Part shown: one piece after another, positions 1 through 8,979 of the stretch
Layout of the letters: the number at the start of each line of letters is the position of its first letter
Position numbering within the stretch: the stretch's first letter is position 1
NCBI GenBank assembly: GCA_938092015.1
Contig: CALKOT010000016.1
Span: forward strand, 62,001-126,000
Source: an uncultured Paracoccaceae bacterium
GTDB lineage: Bacteria; Pseudomonadota; Alphaproteobacteria; Rhodobacterales; Rhodobacteraceae
Direction of reading: 5' to 3'
Length of the DNA: 64,000 nucleotides
Program-made: the position numbers and the translations under genes
The notes under the pieces: model-generated
The model's input: only the letters and a program-made list of their open reading frames with translations
What the model was told of the DNA's origin: nothing
Database searches by the model: none

Positions 1-675
1 AAGGCGAAAGCCGCCGCCAGAAGCCTACGCTCATTGTTCAGTTTTGTGGATGGCTACAACCATATCCTTGCTGACGCCTCAACAAGTGGCGGCATGCGCC
101 AGACGGTACAGGGCAACGAAGTATTCATTGGCCCGCCGTCAGGTTCAACATTGGCCGCGGCCAGCGTGGTTTTGCGCTCATCGACCGGCGGGTTGGAAAT
201 GGGCGTTGATTTTGAACCTGTGACCATGGGCTGGGGCGCCGGACAGCAAGCCTTCGCTGCTGGAAAAGTTGATGTTTTTGTCCGGCCGATGCCAGCTGGC
301 CTGCCCCTGATCAAAGGGCTGTCCCAGTATAGGAACCTTCGACTGGTCGGACTCAGCGATGAAGACATCGCCCGAATGCGGGCCGCGGGCGTGTTTCAGT
401 TCCCTGGCTTCGCAATTGGTGAAATTCCGGGTGGCACCTACCCTGAAATAGCGAACGCCAATGAAACAGTGAAGGCGCTGGCTTATTCACTGGTTCAGAC
501 AGTGAATGTGGCGATGTCAGAGCAGGACGCGTATGAAATCACTTTGGCGTTCTGGGGGAATATTCCGGCCGAAAAGGCCGGAAATCCGGCGCTTGCAACC
601 CTTGACCCGGCAAACCCTTTTCCCAGCTTGAACGTGCCTCGGCATCCCGGCGCGGCGCGGTATTATCGCGAATAG
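1..675 (+). CDS. TAXI-family TRAP transporter solute-binding protein, C-terminal part
   Basis: The frame is open from base 1 with no stop, so the gene begins outside the window; the TTG at 34 is internal and not a start. About 224 residues are visible. The run VGPPSGST-like (VFIGPPSGST) near the beginning and the ending HPGAARYYRE are typical of TAXI periplasmic binding proteins, which deliver substrates to TRAP membrane subunits. The ligand cannot be inferred; TAXI proteins are usually linked to dicarboxylates or amino acids. The membrane subunits are not seen downstream, so they must lie upstream or elsewhere. Confidence 0.8.
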   Translation, partial: KAKAAARSLRSLFSFVDGYNHILADASTSGGMRQTVQGNEVFIGPPSGSTLAAASVVLRSSTGGLEMGVDFEPVTMGWGAGQQAFAAGKVDVFVRPMPAGLPLIKGLSQYRNLRLVGLSDEDIARMRAAGVFQFPGFAIGEIPGGTYPEIANANETVKALAYSLVQTVNVAMSEQDAYEITLAFWGNIPAEKAGNPALATLDPANPFPSLNVPRHPGAARYYRE

Positions 676-823
676 GGGATTGCGATACCTGAGAATATTC
701 TGCCGCAATAAATTGGCGTTTGGGAGATTTCCGAAAGAAGCGGAGCAGCACTTCATTAGGCGTCCCCAACGCCCAACAAGCGGCGATGCCCTCAGGCCAA
801 ACTCTAAAAGGTCTATTCGTCAA

Positions 824-850
824 CAATTGCGCACCCGGCGTGCGCAATTG
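824..850. repeat. perfect 11-bp inverted repeat, possible terminator
   Basis: CAATTGCGCAC and GTGCGCAATTG flank a 5-base loop (CCGGC). It lies between the convergent ends of the TRAP binding protein gene (stop at 675) and fahA (stop at 933). No clear T-run follows on either strand, so a factor-independent terminator is possible but not typical. Confidence 0.4.
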
Positions 851-895
851 ATTAACATAACTATAAATATCAACGATTACAGTATCTTGGATATA

Positions 896-927
896 GTTTC
901 ACGCGTGAAACCATAGCCGTTTCACAC
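896..927. promoter_or_regulatory. composite palindrome, copy A of TTTCACGCGTGAAA family
   Basis: GTTTCACGCGTGAAAC (896-911) is a perfect 16-bp palindrome, followed after a short spacer by a third half-site GTTTCACAC (919-927). The same arrangement recurs at 35891-35922 and, inverted, at 53643-53676. Here it lies between two convergent gene ends, an odd place for a promoter operator. A repeated protein-binding site or small dispersed repeat is inferred. Confidence 0.6.
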
Positions 928-932
928 CTATT

Positions 933-2189
933 TCAGCGTTTGTAGGGATCATCGAGGGCGGGCATCATCTCACCCACACAATCGCCAAAGCCGATAGAGT
1001 ATCCGTCACCCTTTGCCGTCCCGATCAAGGTCAGGGTATCGCCATCCTCGATGAACGTACGCGTCTCACCAGATTGCAGCGTGAACGGCTCTTTTCCGCC
1101 CCAGCTTTGCTCTATCAGCGATCCGCGCTGCGATTTCTCAGGCCCTGAAATCGTACCGGAGCCCAACAGATCACCCACGCGCATAGGACAGCCCGACGAT
1201 GTGTGGTGCGCCAGCTGCTGCGCAGCCGAATAGTACATCTCGTTGTAGTTCGTTTCGGCGATCGTCGTCGCCTCACCGCCCTGCGGCGCCATCGTCACGC
1301 TAAGGTCGATGTCATAGAGCATCGGCCCGGCGTCTTTCAGGTGGTTGAGCAGTTCAAACTCCCGCGCCGGGGTATCACAGCGAAACGGTTTCAACGCCGC
1401 CGCAGTCACGATCCACGGGCTGATTGTCGTTGCCGTCGCCTTTGCTTGAAACGGGCCAAGCGGCTGGTATTCCCACGGCTGGATATCCCGCGCCGACCAG
1501 TCGTTTAGCAGGACGTAGCCAAAGATGTTGGAATAAGCTTCTTCCACGCTGATTGGACCGTTCGAGGCCGCGCCGACGATGGCGCCCATCTCAAGTTCAA
1601 TATCAAACCGGGCGGACGGGCCGAACCGGGGCAGCGCATCGTTCGGGCCTTTCAGCTGACCCCAGGGGCGGCGGACACCGGTACCTGAAACGACAACTGA
1701 TGATGCGCGACCATTGTAGCCAATCGGGATGTGCAGCCAGTTCGGCGGCAAGGCGTTTTCCGCCCCCCGGAACATCGTACCAATATTGGTGGCATGGTGA
1801 CGACCGGCGTAAAAGTCGGTGTATTCGCTGACCTCAAGTGGCATATGCAGCGTCGCGTTTCGCTGTGAAACCAGCAACGGCTCGGCCACCGCCCGAGCAT
1901 CCGATCCTTCAGCCAACAAAGCCGTCAGCCGCGCCCGTAAGGCAACCCAGGCATTCTTGCCGCGGGCCATGAAAGTGTTCCAGGACGCACCGCCAAACAC
2001 CACGCCGCCAGCGACGCTGATCAGGCCAGCCTCCTCCGCCACTTTCATATCGAGTATCTGGTCGCCGATCGCCACGCCGCACCGGGGCGCGCCGCCGTCG
2101 GTCGAGAAGACGCCATAGGGCAGGTTATTCAGCGGAAACGGGCAGTCGACGGTATTTGCAGTCTCCACCCACGATTTCATCAATGGCAT
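933..2189 (-). CDS. fahA: fumarylacetoacetase
   Basis: Last step of the homogentisate pathway: cleaves fumarylacetoacetate to fumarate and acetoacetate in the cytoplasm. The protein has 418 residues, the normal family length. Metal-site residues by comparison with the mammalian enzyme are D125 (YTDFYAGR), E198 and E200 (FDIELEMG) and D230 (LLNDWSARD), with the catalytic His in RHHATNIG at about 132. It lies 37 bases downstream of hmgA on the same strand and is probably co-transcribed. Maleylacetoacetate isomerase is not in the window. Confidence 0.96.
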   Translation of the reverse strand: MPLMKSWVETANTVDCPFPLNNLPYGVFSTDGGAPRCGVAIGDQILDMKVAEEAGLISVAGGVVFGGASWNTFMARGKNAWVALRARLTALLAEGSDARAVAEPLLVSQRNATLHMPLEVSEYTDFYAGRHHATNIGTMFRGAENALPPNWLHIPIGYNGRASSVVVSGTGVRRPWGQLKGPNDALPRFGPSARFDIELEMGAIVGAASNGPISVEEAYSNIFGYVLLNDWSARDIQPWEYQPLGPFQAKATATTISPWIVTAAALKPFRCDTPAREFELLNHLKDAGPMLYDIDLSVTMAPQGGEATTIAETNYNEMYYSAAQQLAHHTSSGCPMRVGDLLGSGTISGPEKSQRGSLIEQSWGGKEPFTLQSGETRTFIEDGDTLTLIGTAKGDGYSIGFGDCVGEMMPALDDPYKR

Positions 2190-2226
2190 TCTGATAGGTC
2201 CTTATCGCGCGAGGGTCGCCCCGCTT

Positions 2227-3588
2227 TTACTTCTTGCCGGGGGTTCCGTCGAACTTCTTCTCGATATCATCCCAGCAGTCGATGTAGTTGTCCTGCAAAG
2301 GTGCCTCGTTCGCTGCGAAACCAGTCAGGTGCTGCGGGAAGCGGGTCTCGAACATGAAGGACATCGTGTTGTCCAGCTTGTCCGGACCAAGGTTCGCGTT
2401 AGAGGCTTTTTCGAAGGCTTCACGGTCCGGGCCGTGAGGCAACATCATGTTATGAAGGCTCATACCACCCGGGATGAACCCATGCGGTTTGGCATCGTAC
2501 TGGCCATAGATGTTGCCCATCAGTTCAGACATGATGTTCTTGTGATACCAAGGCGGGCGGAACGTATCCTCCATCACCATCCAGCGTTCACGGAACAGGA
2601 CAAAATCGATATTCGCCGTTCCTTCCTGACCTGACGGTGCGGTCAACACTGTAAAGATAGAAGGATCCGGGTGATCGAACAGGATCGCGCCTACGGGGCA
2701 ATAGTTGCGAAGGTCATACTTCACTGGCGCGTAGTTGCCGTGCCACGCCACGACATCCAGTGGTGAATGACCAATTTTGGTCTGATGGAACTGTCCGCAC
2801 CATTTTATGGTAACGGTTGAAGGGGTTTCGCGATCTTCGAAAGCAGCAACCGGCGATTTGAAATCACGTGGGTTCGCCAAGCAATTAGCGCCAACAGGGC
2901 CCCTGCCCGGCAGTTCAAACTTCTGACCGTAGTTCTCGCAAACAAATCCACGTGCCGGGCCTTCCAGCACCTCAACCCGATAGACGAGGCCACGCGGAAT
3001 GATTGCGATTTCCTTCGGCTCAACATCGATGACCCCAAGCTCTGTATTGAACCGCAAAATGCCTTCCTGCGGCACAACCAGAAGCTCAGAATCAGCCGAA
3101 TAGAAGTAGTCTTCCACCATCGATTCCGTAGCGAGGTAGATGTGAGACGCCATGCCGGTCTGCGTGTTCACATCCCCCGCTGTCGTCATCGTCCGCATGC
3201 CGGTGATGAAGGTCGTCGCCTGATCGGAATGCGGCACGGGATCCCAGCGATACTGGCCTAGACTGGTCACAGTCGGGTCGACATTTGGCGCCGATTTCCA
3301 GTGCGGCACGTCGATCTTTTCGTACCGTTTGCTGTGCTTGACCGAGGGGCGAATGCGATAGCACCACGTCCGTTCGTTTTGGTGGCTTGGCGCAGTGAAG
3401 GCCGTGCCGGAAAGTTGCTCACCGTACAGGCCATAGTTGACTTTTTGCGGGCTGTTCTGACCGATGGGCAGTGCACCGGGCAGCACCTCTGTCTCGAAAT
3501 CATTACCGAAGCCAGGCATGTAGCCAGCGGTGATCCCCTGGCTGTCAGGGGCCATCGTCATTCTCGGCAGGGGTGATATTTTGTTCAC
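2227..3588 (-). CDS. hmgA: homogentisate 1,2-dioxygenase
   Basis: Opens the ring of homogentisate to maleylacetoacetate in tyrosine/phenylalanine degradation, using a mononuclear Fe(II). I place the start at the GTG at 3588 because an AGGAGG stands five bases upstream (3594-3599); this gives 453 residues, and the longer upstream frame lacks homology. Iron-ligand segments known from the human enzyme are present: [11 protein letters not shown] (His, then Glu six residues on) and LPHGPD (His). The promoter gap to the upstream MarR gene contains two related palindromes. Confidence 0.96.
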   Translation of the reverse strand: MNKISPLPRMTMAPDSQGITAGYMPGFGNDFETEVLPGALPIGQNSPQKVNYGLYGEQLSGTAFTAPSHQNERTWCYRIRPSVKHSKRYEKIDVPHWKSAPNVDPTVTSLGQYRWDPVPHSDQATTFITGMRTMTTAGDVNTQTGMASHIYLATESMVEDYFYSADSELLVVPQEGILRFNTELGVIDVEPKEIAIIPRGLVYRVEVLEGPARGFVCENYGQKFELPGRGPVGANCLANPRDFKSPVAAFEDRETPSTVTIKWCGQFHQTKIGHSPLDVVAWHGNYAPVKYDLRNYCPVGAILFDHPDPSIFTVLTAPSGQEGTANIDFVLFRERWMVMEDTFRPPWYHKNIMSELMGNIYGQYDAKPHGFIPGGMSLHNMMLPHGPDREAFEKASNANLGPDKLDNTMSFMFETRFPQHLTGFAANEAPLQDNYIDCWDDIEKKFDGTPGKK

Positions 3589-3646
3589 TGAGGCCTCCTG
3601 AACCATCGCATAAGCATGGTGTGGCTGGAATTGGCGCAATTATTCT

Positions 3647-3688
3647 TTGCAAACGCAATGAAGTCAAGAAACTTGTTGCATTTGCAAC
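3647..3688. promoter_or_regulatory. paired operator-like sites upstream of hmgA
   Basis: Two copies of TTGC-N4-GCAA occur in the 111-base gap between the MarR gene and hmgA: TTGCAAACGCAA at 3647-3658 and TTGCATTTGCAA at 3676-3687, the second extended to GTTGCA-TT-TGCAAC (3675-3688). They are 29 bases apart, close to three helical turns, and lie 59 and 88 bases before the hmgA start. Control by the adjacent MarR protein is an inference. Confidence 0.55.
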
Positions 3689-3699
3689 GAATATACACA

Positions 3700-4179
3700 T
3701 CAATCTTTCAATGACGCCGCATGCCGCACCAGTTTCTGCAGGATCGCGTCGAGCGAGGCGTGATCATCCGCCGACAAAGGCGCAACCACCTCCTCTTCCC
3801 GTTCAGACAGAATTTGCTCAATACGCGTTTGCATCGCACGACCCTTCGCAGTGATCGTCAATTTGGATTGACGCCCATCCGAGGGGTCCGGCGCGCGATC
3901 GATATACCCCTCGTCCAACATCCGATGCACCGCGCGGCTAATCGTGTTGCGCGGACGACGAGTCATGCGGGCTACGTCCTGCGCGGTTGAGATTTTCTGA
4001 TGTGAGAGGCAAAGAAGTAGCAAATACTCGCCCCGGATCAATCCGGTTTCGCGCTTCACAGCGTCATATCCCGCCGTGACGATCGCGCTGGTCAGGTAGG
4101 ACAGTCGGTAAGCATGGCGCAGGCCGACAGTGGCGATGAATTCCGCCACATCAACTCCGGCGTGATCGTCTTTCGCCAT
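3700..4179 (-). CDS. MarR-family transcriptional regulator
   Basis: 159 residues with a winged helix. The recognition region around QDVARMTRRPRNTISRAVHR and the wing with DPSDGRQSKL are MarR hallmarks. It is co-directional with hmgA-fahA and divergent from the panB-like operon, so it is well placed to control either or both. In other bacteria regulators of this family often control aromatic-compound genes and respond to a pathway intermediate; here the ligand is unknown. Two different palindromes flank the gene (3647-3688 and 4246-4263). Confidence 0.85.
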   Translation of the reverse strand: MAKDDHAGVDVAEFIATVGLRHAYRLSYLTSAIVTAGYDAVKRETGLIRGEYLLLLCLSHQKISTAQDVARMTRRPRNTISRAVHRMLDEGYIDRAPDPSDGRQSKLTITAKGRAMQTRIEQILSEREEEVVAPLSADDHASLDAILQKLVRHAASLKD

Positions 4180-4245
4180 TACTTTTCCTCACACTTGCAG
4201 CACCACAGATTCTTCTGCTTGCCATCTGAACGCATGATTGGCACA

Positions 4246-4263
4246 TTGTTCCAAATGGAACAA
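4246..4263. promoter_or_regulatory. palindromic operator before the panB-like operon
   Basis: TTGTTCCA and TGGAACAA form a perfect 8-bp inverted repeat separated by AA. It ends 16 bases before the ATG at 4280 and lies in the divergent gap to the MarR gene, where a repressor could block both promoters. The half-site differs from the TTGC-N4-GCAA sites at hmgA, so a second regulator is possible. Confidence 0.6.
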
Positions 4264-4279
4264 GAATCTGAGCAACACC

Positions 4280-5137
4280 ATGACTGAGATACGCCCAAAG
4301 CTGACCATCCCAGATCTCGCGATAAAAAAGGCGGCGGGAGAGCGGCTGGCCATGGTCGCAGTGGGTGAAGCGATGAGCGCCGCATGGGCTGAACGCGCCG
4401 GGATCGATATCATCGGCATCGGAGACAGCCTGGGCATGACGTTGCATGGACACGAAAACACACTGGCTATCACGGTCGACCAGATGATCGATCACGCCAA
4501 GGCTGTGCGACGGGGTGCGCCGAATACGTTTACACTCGTCTCAATGCCCTATGGCTCCTACGGCACAGCGGACATGGCGATCATCAATGCAACGCGCCTG
4601 ATCAAGGAAGGCGGGGTTGAGGCGGTCAAGCTGCAGGGCGGGCGCGAGATCGCGCATATCATCGAAGCGGTCGCATCAGCTGGCGTGCCGGTGATTAGCC
4701 ATGTTGGCCTGCTGCCCCACCGTGTCCACCAGTTGGGCGGGTTCAAGATGCAGGGGCGCACCGCTGAGGCGGCATTGAAGATCATCGACAACGCCAAGGC
4801 CATCGAAGAGGCAGGCGCCATCGGGCTTGAGATCGAAGCGATGCCCTATGAGGTCGGCAAGGCCGTCGATGAGGCAGTGGACATCTTCACCTTCTCCATC
4901 GGTGCCGGATCAGCGGGGACCTGCCAGTTGCTGAATGGCTATGACCTGATCGGCGCCTTCGATACGTTCAAACCGAAATTCGCCAAACGATATGGTAACA
5001 TCGCCGAAGTCGCCGAGAATGCTTTCAAGGCCTATGCCGAGGATGTACGGTCTGGGGCATTCCCAGACGAAGATCACAGCTACAAGATGAAGGCGGAAGA
5101 GATCGCCAAGCTTGAAGCCGCACTCAAGAGAGACTGA
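4280..5137 (+). CDS. PanB-like protein (ketopantoate hydroxymethyltransferase fold) with altered metal site
   Basis: 285 residues, similar over full length to 3-methyl-2-oxobutanoate hydroxymethyltransferase, which makes ketopantoate from 5,10-methylene-THF. GDSLGM (D49) matches the first Mg ligand of E. coli PanB (D45), and K117, the His in SHVGLLPH and the Glu in GLEIEAMP are kept. But the second Mg ligand (E. coli D84, in ADLPF) is Ser88 here (VSMPY), and E114 (KIEGG) is Gln119 (KLQGG). The TAYD start motif is also absent. panC is not adjacent; the gene heads an oxygenase operon. I infer a diverged catabolic enzyme, not vitamin synthesis. The ATG at 4280 avoids overlap with the operator. 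Confidence 0.75.
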   Translation: MTEIRPKLTIPDLAIKKAAGERLAMVAVGEAMSAAWAERAGIDIIGIGDSLGMTLHGHENTLAITVDQMIDHAKAVRRGAPNTFTLVSMPYGSYGTADMAIINATRLIKEGGVEAVKLQGGREIAHIIEAVASAGVPVISHVGLLPHRVHQLGGFKMQGRTAEAALKIIDNAKAIEEAGAIGLEIEAMPYEVGKAVDEAVDIFTFSIGAGSAGTCQLLNGYDLIGAFDTFKPKFAKRYGNIAEVAENAFKAYAEDVRSGAFPDEDHSYKMKAEEIAKLEAALKRD

Positions 5138-5138
5138 G

Positions 5139-6239
5139 ATGAACAAAGCCGCAGAGATTGTCCCGAACGGCCAACGCATCCCGAACGGGATGCTCGAAGA
5201 CAACTACCCCCGCAACATGTGGTGGGTCGCGGCGCATTCCCGCGAGGTGATGACCAAGCCCATGGCACGCTGGCTGCTGGAGACGCCCGTCGTGCTGTAC
5301 CGGACTGAGGATGGCGCGCCCGCCGCAATCTACGACCGTTGCCCGCACCGCTGGGCACCGCTTTCCGAAGGCCATGTATGCGGCGACAAGATCGTCTGCC
5401 CTTATCACGGGATGGAATTTGATACGGCGGGCAACTGCACAAAGACGCCGACGCAAAAGATGATGCCCAAGACGGCGCAGATCCCGGCCTTCACCGTCAA
5501 AGAGGCAGGCGCTTTCATCTGGATCTGGATGGGTGATCAGGATGCGATAGATTGTGAGCCGCCAGACGTTGCGTATCAAACTGATCTCGGCTGGTCGTTC
5601 CTCGATGGCTACTACGAGGTCGGCGCCAACTGGGTGCTGATCCGCGAAAACGTGCTGGACCTGACGCATATCGCGTTCCTGCATAAGAACACGTTCAAAC
5701 AGGACGACTGGATCACCGCGCCTGACAGCTTTTTGGATGGTGAGACGGTGACTTATGAGCAGGAATTTGACCTCGCTCCGCTGTCCCCACTCTTCTGTGC
5801 AGGCATGGGCCTACCAGAAGATAAGCCGATCAAACGCAAGCAGGTCGGGCGGATGCCTGCGCTGTCGATCTCATTCTCTGACTGGATCGTGCATGACCCC
5901 GCGCCGGAAGATGGCGCACGGTCGGACTTCATCATGCGCGGCTGCCATATTGTGACACCTGCACAGCGCGGCAAGACACACTATTTCTGGGGCGCAGCGT
6001 TTGATGTGCCTACACTTTCCGATGATGTAGCTGAAAAAACAAAAGCCTCAATCATCGCAGCGTTTGATGAAGACAAGCACCTTTTGGAGATCATGCAAAA
6101 GCAGATTGAGGATGATCCACGCGGCATGGATTACCTTGAGGTTACGCTTGGCGCTGATGGCGCAGGAATCTTCGTCCGTCAAATCCTGAACAAAAAGCTA
6201 GCAGCAGAGGGCCGCAAGCTGAGCGGTGGTCGTACATGA
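5139..6239 (+). CDS. Rieske [2Fe-2S] aromatic oxygenase alpha subunit, VanA-like
   Basis: 366 residues. The Rieske cluster is CPHRWAP (C68, H70) and CPYHGMEF (C87, H90). The mononuclear iron site is in NVLDLTHIAFLH, with D174, H177 and H182. The overall layout resembles vanillate O-demethylase oxygenases, which act on methoxy or N-methyl groups and release formaldehyde. The start lies one base after the PanB-like stop, indicating tight coupling. No ferredoxin reductase partner is in the operon, so electrons must come from elsewhere. The substrate is unknown. Confidence 0.88.
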   Translation: MNKAAEIVPNGQRIPNGMLEDNYPRNMWWVAAHSREVMTKPMARWLLETPVVLYRTEDGAPAAIYDRCPHRWAPLSEGHVCGDKIVCPYHGMEFDTAGNCTKTPTQKMMPKTAQIPAFTVKEAGAFIWIWMGDQDAIDCEPPDVAYQTDLGWSFLDGYYEVGANWVLIRENVLDLTHIAFLHKNTFKQDDWITAPDSFLDGETVTYEQEFDLAPLSPLFCAGMGLPEDKPIKRKQVGRMPALSISFSDWIVHDPAPEDGARSDFIMRGCHIVTPAQRGKTHYFWGAAFDVPTLSDDVAEKTKASIIAAFDEDKHLLEIMQKQIEDDPRGMDYLEVTLGADGAGIFVRQILNKKLAAEGRKLSGGRT

Positions 6240-7057
6240 CGATCAGCGTTGAAAAGATCACGCCCGCCATCGGCGGCATTGTATCAGGCGTAGATTTTTC
6301 AGCGCCACTGACGGCAGTCAATCATGATGCAATCTATCAGGCGCTGCTGGACCATTTGGTGATCTTCTTTCGGGGCGTTGAAATTTCACCCGCTGCCCAT
6401 CTCGACTTCGCTAAGGCGTTTGGAGAACTGGATGCGCCGCATCCTCTCTACCCCCATGTCGAGGGTCATGACCGGATCATGGTGCTGGAGAACGACGCCG
6501 ACAGGCCACCCGATACGGACAGCTGGCACACCGATCTGACGTATAAAGTGGAACAGCCCTTCGCCTCCATCCTCGTGGCGCGGCATGTGCCAGAAACAGG
6601 CGGCGATACACTTTGGTCCAGCAACTATGCCGCTTATGACAGGCTGACCGCTGGCATAAAAGCGCATCTGTCCGAATTAAACGCTATCCACGACTTTGGC
6701 GATTTCCGCAATTCCTATGCTGAAAGCACTGAGAAGATTAAGGAAGGCTTCGCTAAAATGGGGGTCAGCATCAAACCGCTGATCGATGCGCATCCCGTGA
6801 CAGACCGCAAATTTCTGAACTTCAATGAAGCGTTCGCGACTCACATTGATGGCATGACGACGACCGACGCCAATGCGCTAAAGGTCTGGATCGCCGGGCA
6901 CATGAACGCGCCCGAAGATCAGATGCGTTGGCGTTGGCAGGCGGGCGACATGGCGATGTGGGACAATCGCGTGACACAACATTATGCCGTTGGCGACTAT
7001 CTGCCCGCCTATCGCTGCATGAACCGGGTGACGGTTGTGCGCGATGGCCGGGCGTGA
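6236..7057 (+). CDS. TauD/TfdA-family 2-oxoglutarate dioxygenase
   Basis: 273 residues. The facial triad is visible as SWHTDLTY (H98, D100) and a distal His in RVTQHYAVGDY (H249), followed by an Arg in the 2-oxoglutarate-binding position (YRCMNR). The ATG overlaps the Rieske stop (ATGA). Family members hydroxylate and often split sulfonates, aryloxy acids or other C-heteroatom bonds; the actual substrate here is not known. It is the second of three non-heme iron oxygenases in this operon. Confidence 0.88.
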   Translation: MTISVEKITPAIGGIVSGVDFSAPLTAVNHDAIYQALLDHLVIFFRGVEISPAAHLDFAKAFGELDAPHPLYPHVEGHDRIMVLENDADRPPDTDSWHTDLTYKVEQPFASILVARHVPETGGDTLWSSNYAAYDRLTAGIKAHLSELNAIHDFGDFRNSYAESTEKIKEGFAKMGVSIKPLIDAHPVTDRKFLNFNEAFATHIDGMTTTDANALKVWIAGHMNAPEDQMRWRWQAGDMAMWDNRVTQHYAVGDYLPAYRCMNRVTVVRDGRA

Positions 7058-7067
7058 AGAGCATGAC

Positions 7068-8009
7068 ATGAAGAAAGTTCTCATTACCGGCGGCAACGGC
7101 AACCTTGGCCATCTCGTCGCGCAAAGGCTCGCGGCAGGCGGGGTTGAGATTGTCCGCTTTGACCTGCCCGGCACGAAAAAGGATGGGCCCGGCGCAGAAG
7201 TCACAGGCGATATCCGCGACGCAGCATTGATGCGCGAGGTTTTCGATGCGCATCAGCCGGACGCCATCATTCATCTTGCCTCTCTTCTCTCCGGCAGTTC
7301 CGAGGCTGACCTTGACGCGACATGGGAGATAAACGCCACCACCTCATTCAACCTGATGCGGCTGGCACAGGACCGGCAATTGCCCGGCCCATTTGTGTTC
7401 GCCTCAACCATCGGCACCTACGGACCGAACGCGGGCGACCCCCTGCCCGAAGATACGGAACAGTGGCCCGACGGGTTCTACGGCGCGACCAAAGTGGCGG
7501 TTGAACGGATGGGGGTTTACTTCAAAGCGAACCATGGGCTGGATTTCCGCTGCCTGCGGTTCCCGCTGGTCTTTTCCCCCTTCGCCCCGACCAGCGCTGT
7601 GACCGCCTACCCGTCGCATGCTTTCAAGGCGGCGGCCGAGGGGCGACCATTCACCTTTCCCGTCTCGCGCGATACGGGCATGTCGACGATGTTCCTGAAC
7701 GACGTCGTGCGCAGTATCGCAGAAATAGCGCTCGCGGATGGGTATCGTCTGACGATGCACGCATACAACCTCCATAGTTTTTTCGCCTCTGCCGGCGACG
7801 TCGAAGATGCGATCAAATCCCGCTGGCAGGGATTTCAGTGCACCTACGATCCTCACCCAGTTCTGGACGCGCGAATGCGGGAAAAGCCGAAGGTGATCAT
7901 CGATGAAAGCGCCGCCCGCGACTGGGGCTGGGCACCCGAATACGATTTCCAGAAATCCGCCGAAGCGATGTTCGCGCTGTTCGGCCTGAGCGAAGGAGCA
8001 TCCTCATGA
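7068..8009 (+). CDS. NAD-dependent epimerase/dehydratase family (extended SDR)
   Basis: 313 residues. The dinucleotide-binding loop is TGGNGNLG (7-14), and the catalytic motif appears as FYGATK with the preceding STIG for the Ser. The ATG at 7068, ten bases after the TauD stop, places this motif at the usual N-terminal position; the longer frame would run into the upstream gene. It overlaps the next gene by four bases. In this catabolic setting it may oxidise or epimerise an alcohol or sugar-acid-like intermediate, but the sequence does not show which. Confidence 0.85.
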   Translation: MKKVLITGGNGNLGHLVAQRLAAGGVEIVRFDLPGTKKDGPGAEVTGDIRDAALMREVFDAHQPDAIIHLASLLSGSSEADLDATWEINATTSFNLMRLAQDRQLPGPFVFASTIGTYGPNAGDPLPEDTEQWPDGFYGATKVAVERMGVYFKANHGLDFRCLRFPLVFSPFAPTSAVTAYPSHAFKAAAEGRPFTFPVSRDTGMSTMFLNDVVRSIAEIALADGYRLTMHAYNLHSFFASAGDVEDAIKSRWQGFQCTYDPHPVLDARMREKPKVIIDESAARDWGWAPEYDFQKSAEAMFALFGLSEGASS

Positions 8010-8908
8010 CACCTGAAGAAATCCTGAAACACCCCGCGCGTGTTCTGACCGAAGCCCAGCGCGAAAAGTACTTCACTGATGGCTTCACCAGCGTTGAAGA
8101 GATTGTGCCAAAAGATGTTCTGGCCGAACTGCAGCGCGTCACTGCGGAATTTCAGGACAAAAGCCAGGCTGAGACTGCCTCAGGCGATATCTATGACATC
8201 GGGCCAGGTCATTCGGCTGACAACCCTATCCTTCGCCGCCTGAAAACGCCGGACATCCAGCATGAAGCATACTGGAAGTTCTCAACCGGTTTGATGGCCG
8301 ATGTCGCCGCTGATCTTGTCGGGCCGAACGTGGTGTTTCACCATTCAAAACTGAACTTCAAATGGTTCGATGCCTCTGACACGGTGAAATGGCATCAGGA
8401 CATCCAGTTCTTTCCGCACACCAACTACAATGTCCTGACCATTGGCTGCTATCTGGCCGACACGGACATGACCAACGGCCCACTGGCGGCACTGAAAGGC
8501 AGCCATGATGAGCCGCTTTACGACCAGTACGATGCTAACGGGAACTGGACGGGCATGCTGTCAGATGAGGACGCCGCCGGTGTCGATACGACTCGTGTTG
8601 AATATATGCCGGGCAAGGCAGGATCGATCACCGTGCACAACGCCCGCACGTTGCACTATTCGCCAGCGTCCAAGAACCCGGCGCCACGCCCACTATTGCT
8701 GAACTGCTATACGTCGTCGGACGCCAAGCCATATACGGCTCACCCCTCGCCCACTCGCAACACGTACAAAGTGATCCGGGGCGAACACGTCAAATGGGCC
8801 AGCCACGACCCCCGCCCCTGTCAGATTCCACCAGACTGGGCAGGCGGCTACACATCGATCTACGCCGCCCAAGCGGGTGAAGACAAAGCAGCTGGCGGCA
8901 TGATGTAA
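8006..8908 (+). CDS. phytanoyl-CoA dioxygenase (PhyH) family oxygenase
   Basis: 300 residues. H130 and D132 (KWHQDIQFF) give the first part of the iron site, and the distal His is in the VHNARTLHYS segment. The family uses Fe(II) and 2-oxoglutarate to hydroxylate very diverse substrates. ATGA overlap with the epimerase gene makes it the last gene of the five-gene operon. A GC-rich 71-base gap separates it from the next gene, without an obvious hairpin terminator. Confidence 0.86.
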   Translation: MTPEEILKHPARVLTEAQREKYFTDGFTSVEEIVPKDVLAELQRVTAEFQDKSQAETASGDIYDIGPGHSADNPILRRLKTPDIQHEAYWKFSTGLMADVAADLVGPNVVFHHSKLNFKWFDASDTVKWHQDIQFFPHTNYNVLTIGCYLADTDMTNGPLAALKGSHDEPLYDQYDANGNWTGMLSDEDAAGVDTTRVEYMPGKAGSITVHNARTLHYSPASKNPAPRPLLLNCYTSSDAKPYTAHPSPTRNTYKVIRGEHVKWASHDPRPCQIPPDWAGGYTSIYAAQAGEDKAAGGMM

Positions 8909-8979
8909 CCGCCTGACACCTTGGCCCATCTGCCCACTTCACCTACATTGCATGCGAACACAGGCTTTGGAGGGCCTTC

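Noticed and set aside
896-911. Genuine parS site
   Set aside because: The parS consensus has no bases between GTTTCAC and GTGAAAC; here two extra central bases are present in all copies, so I report only the resemblance.
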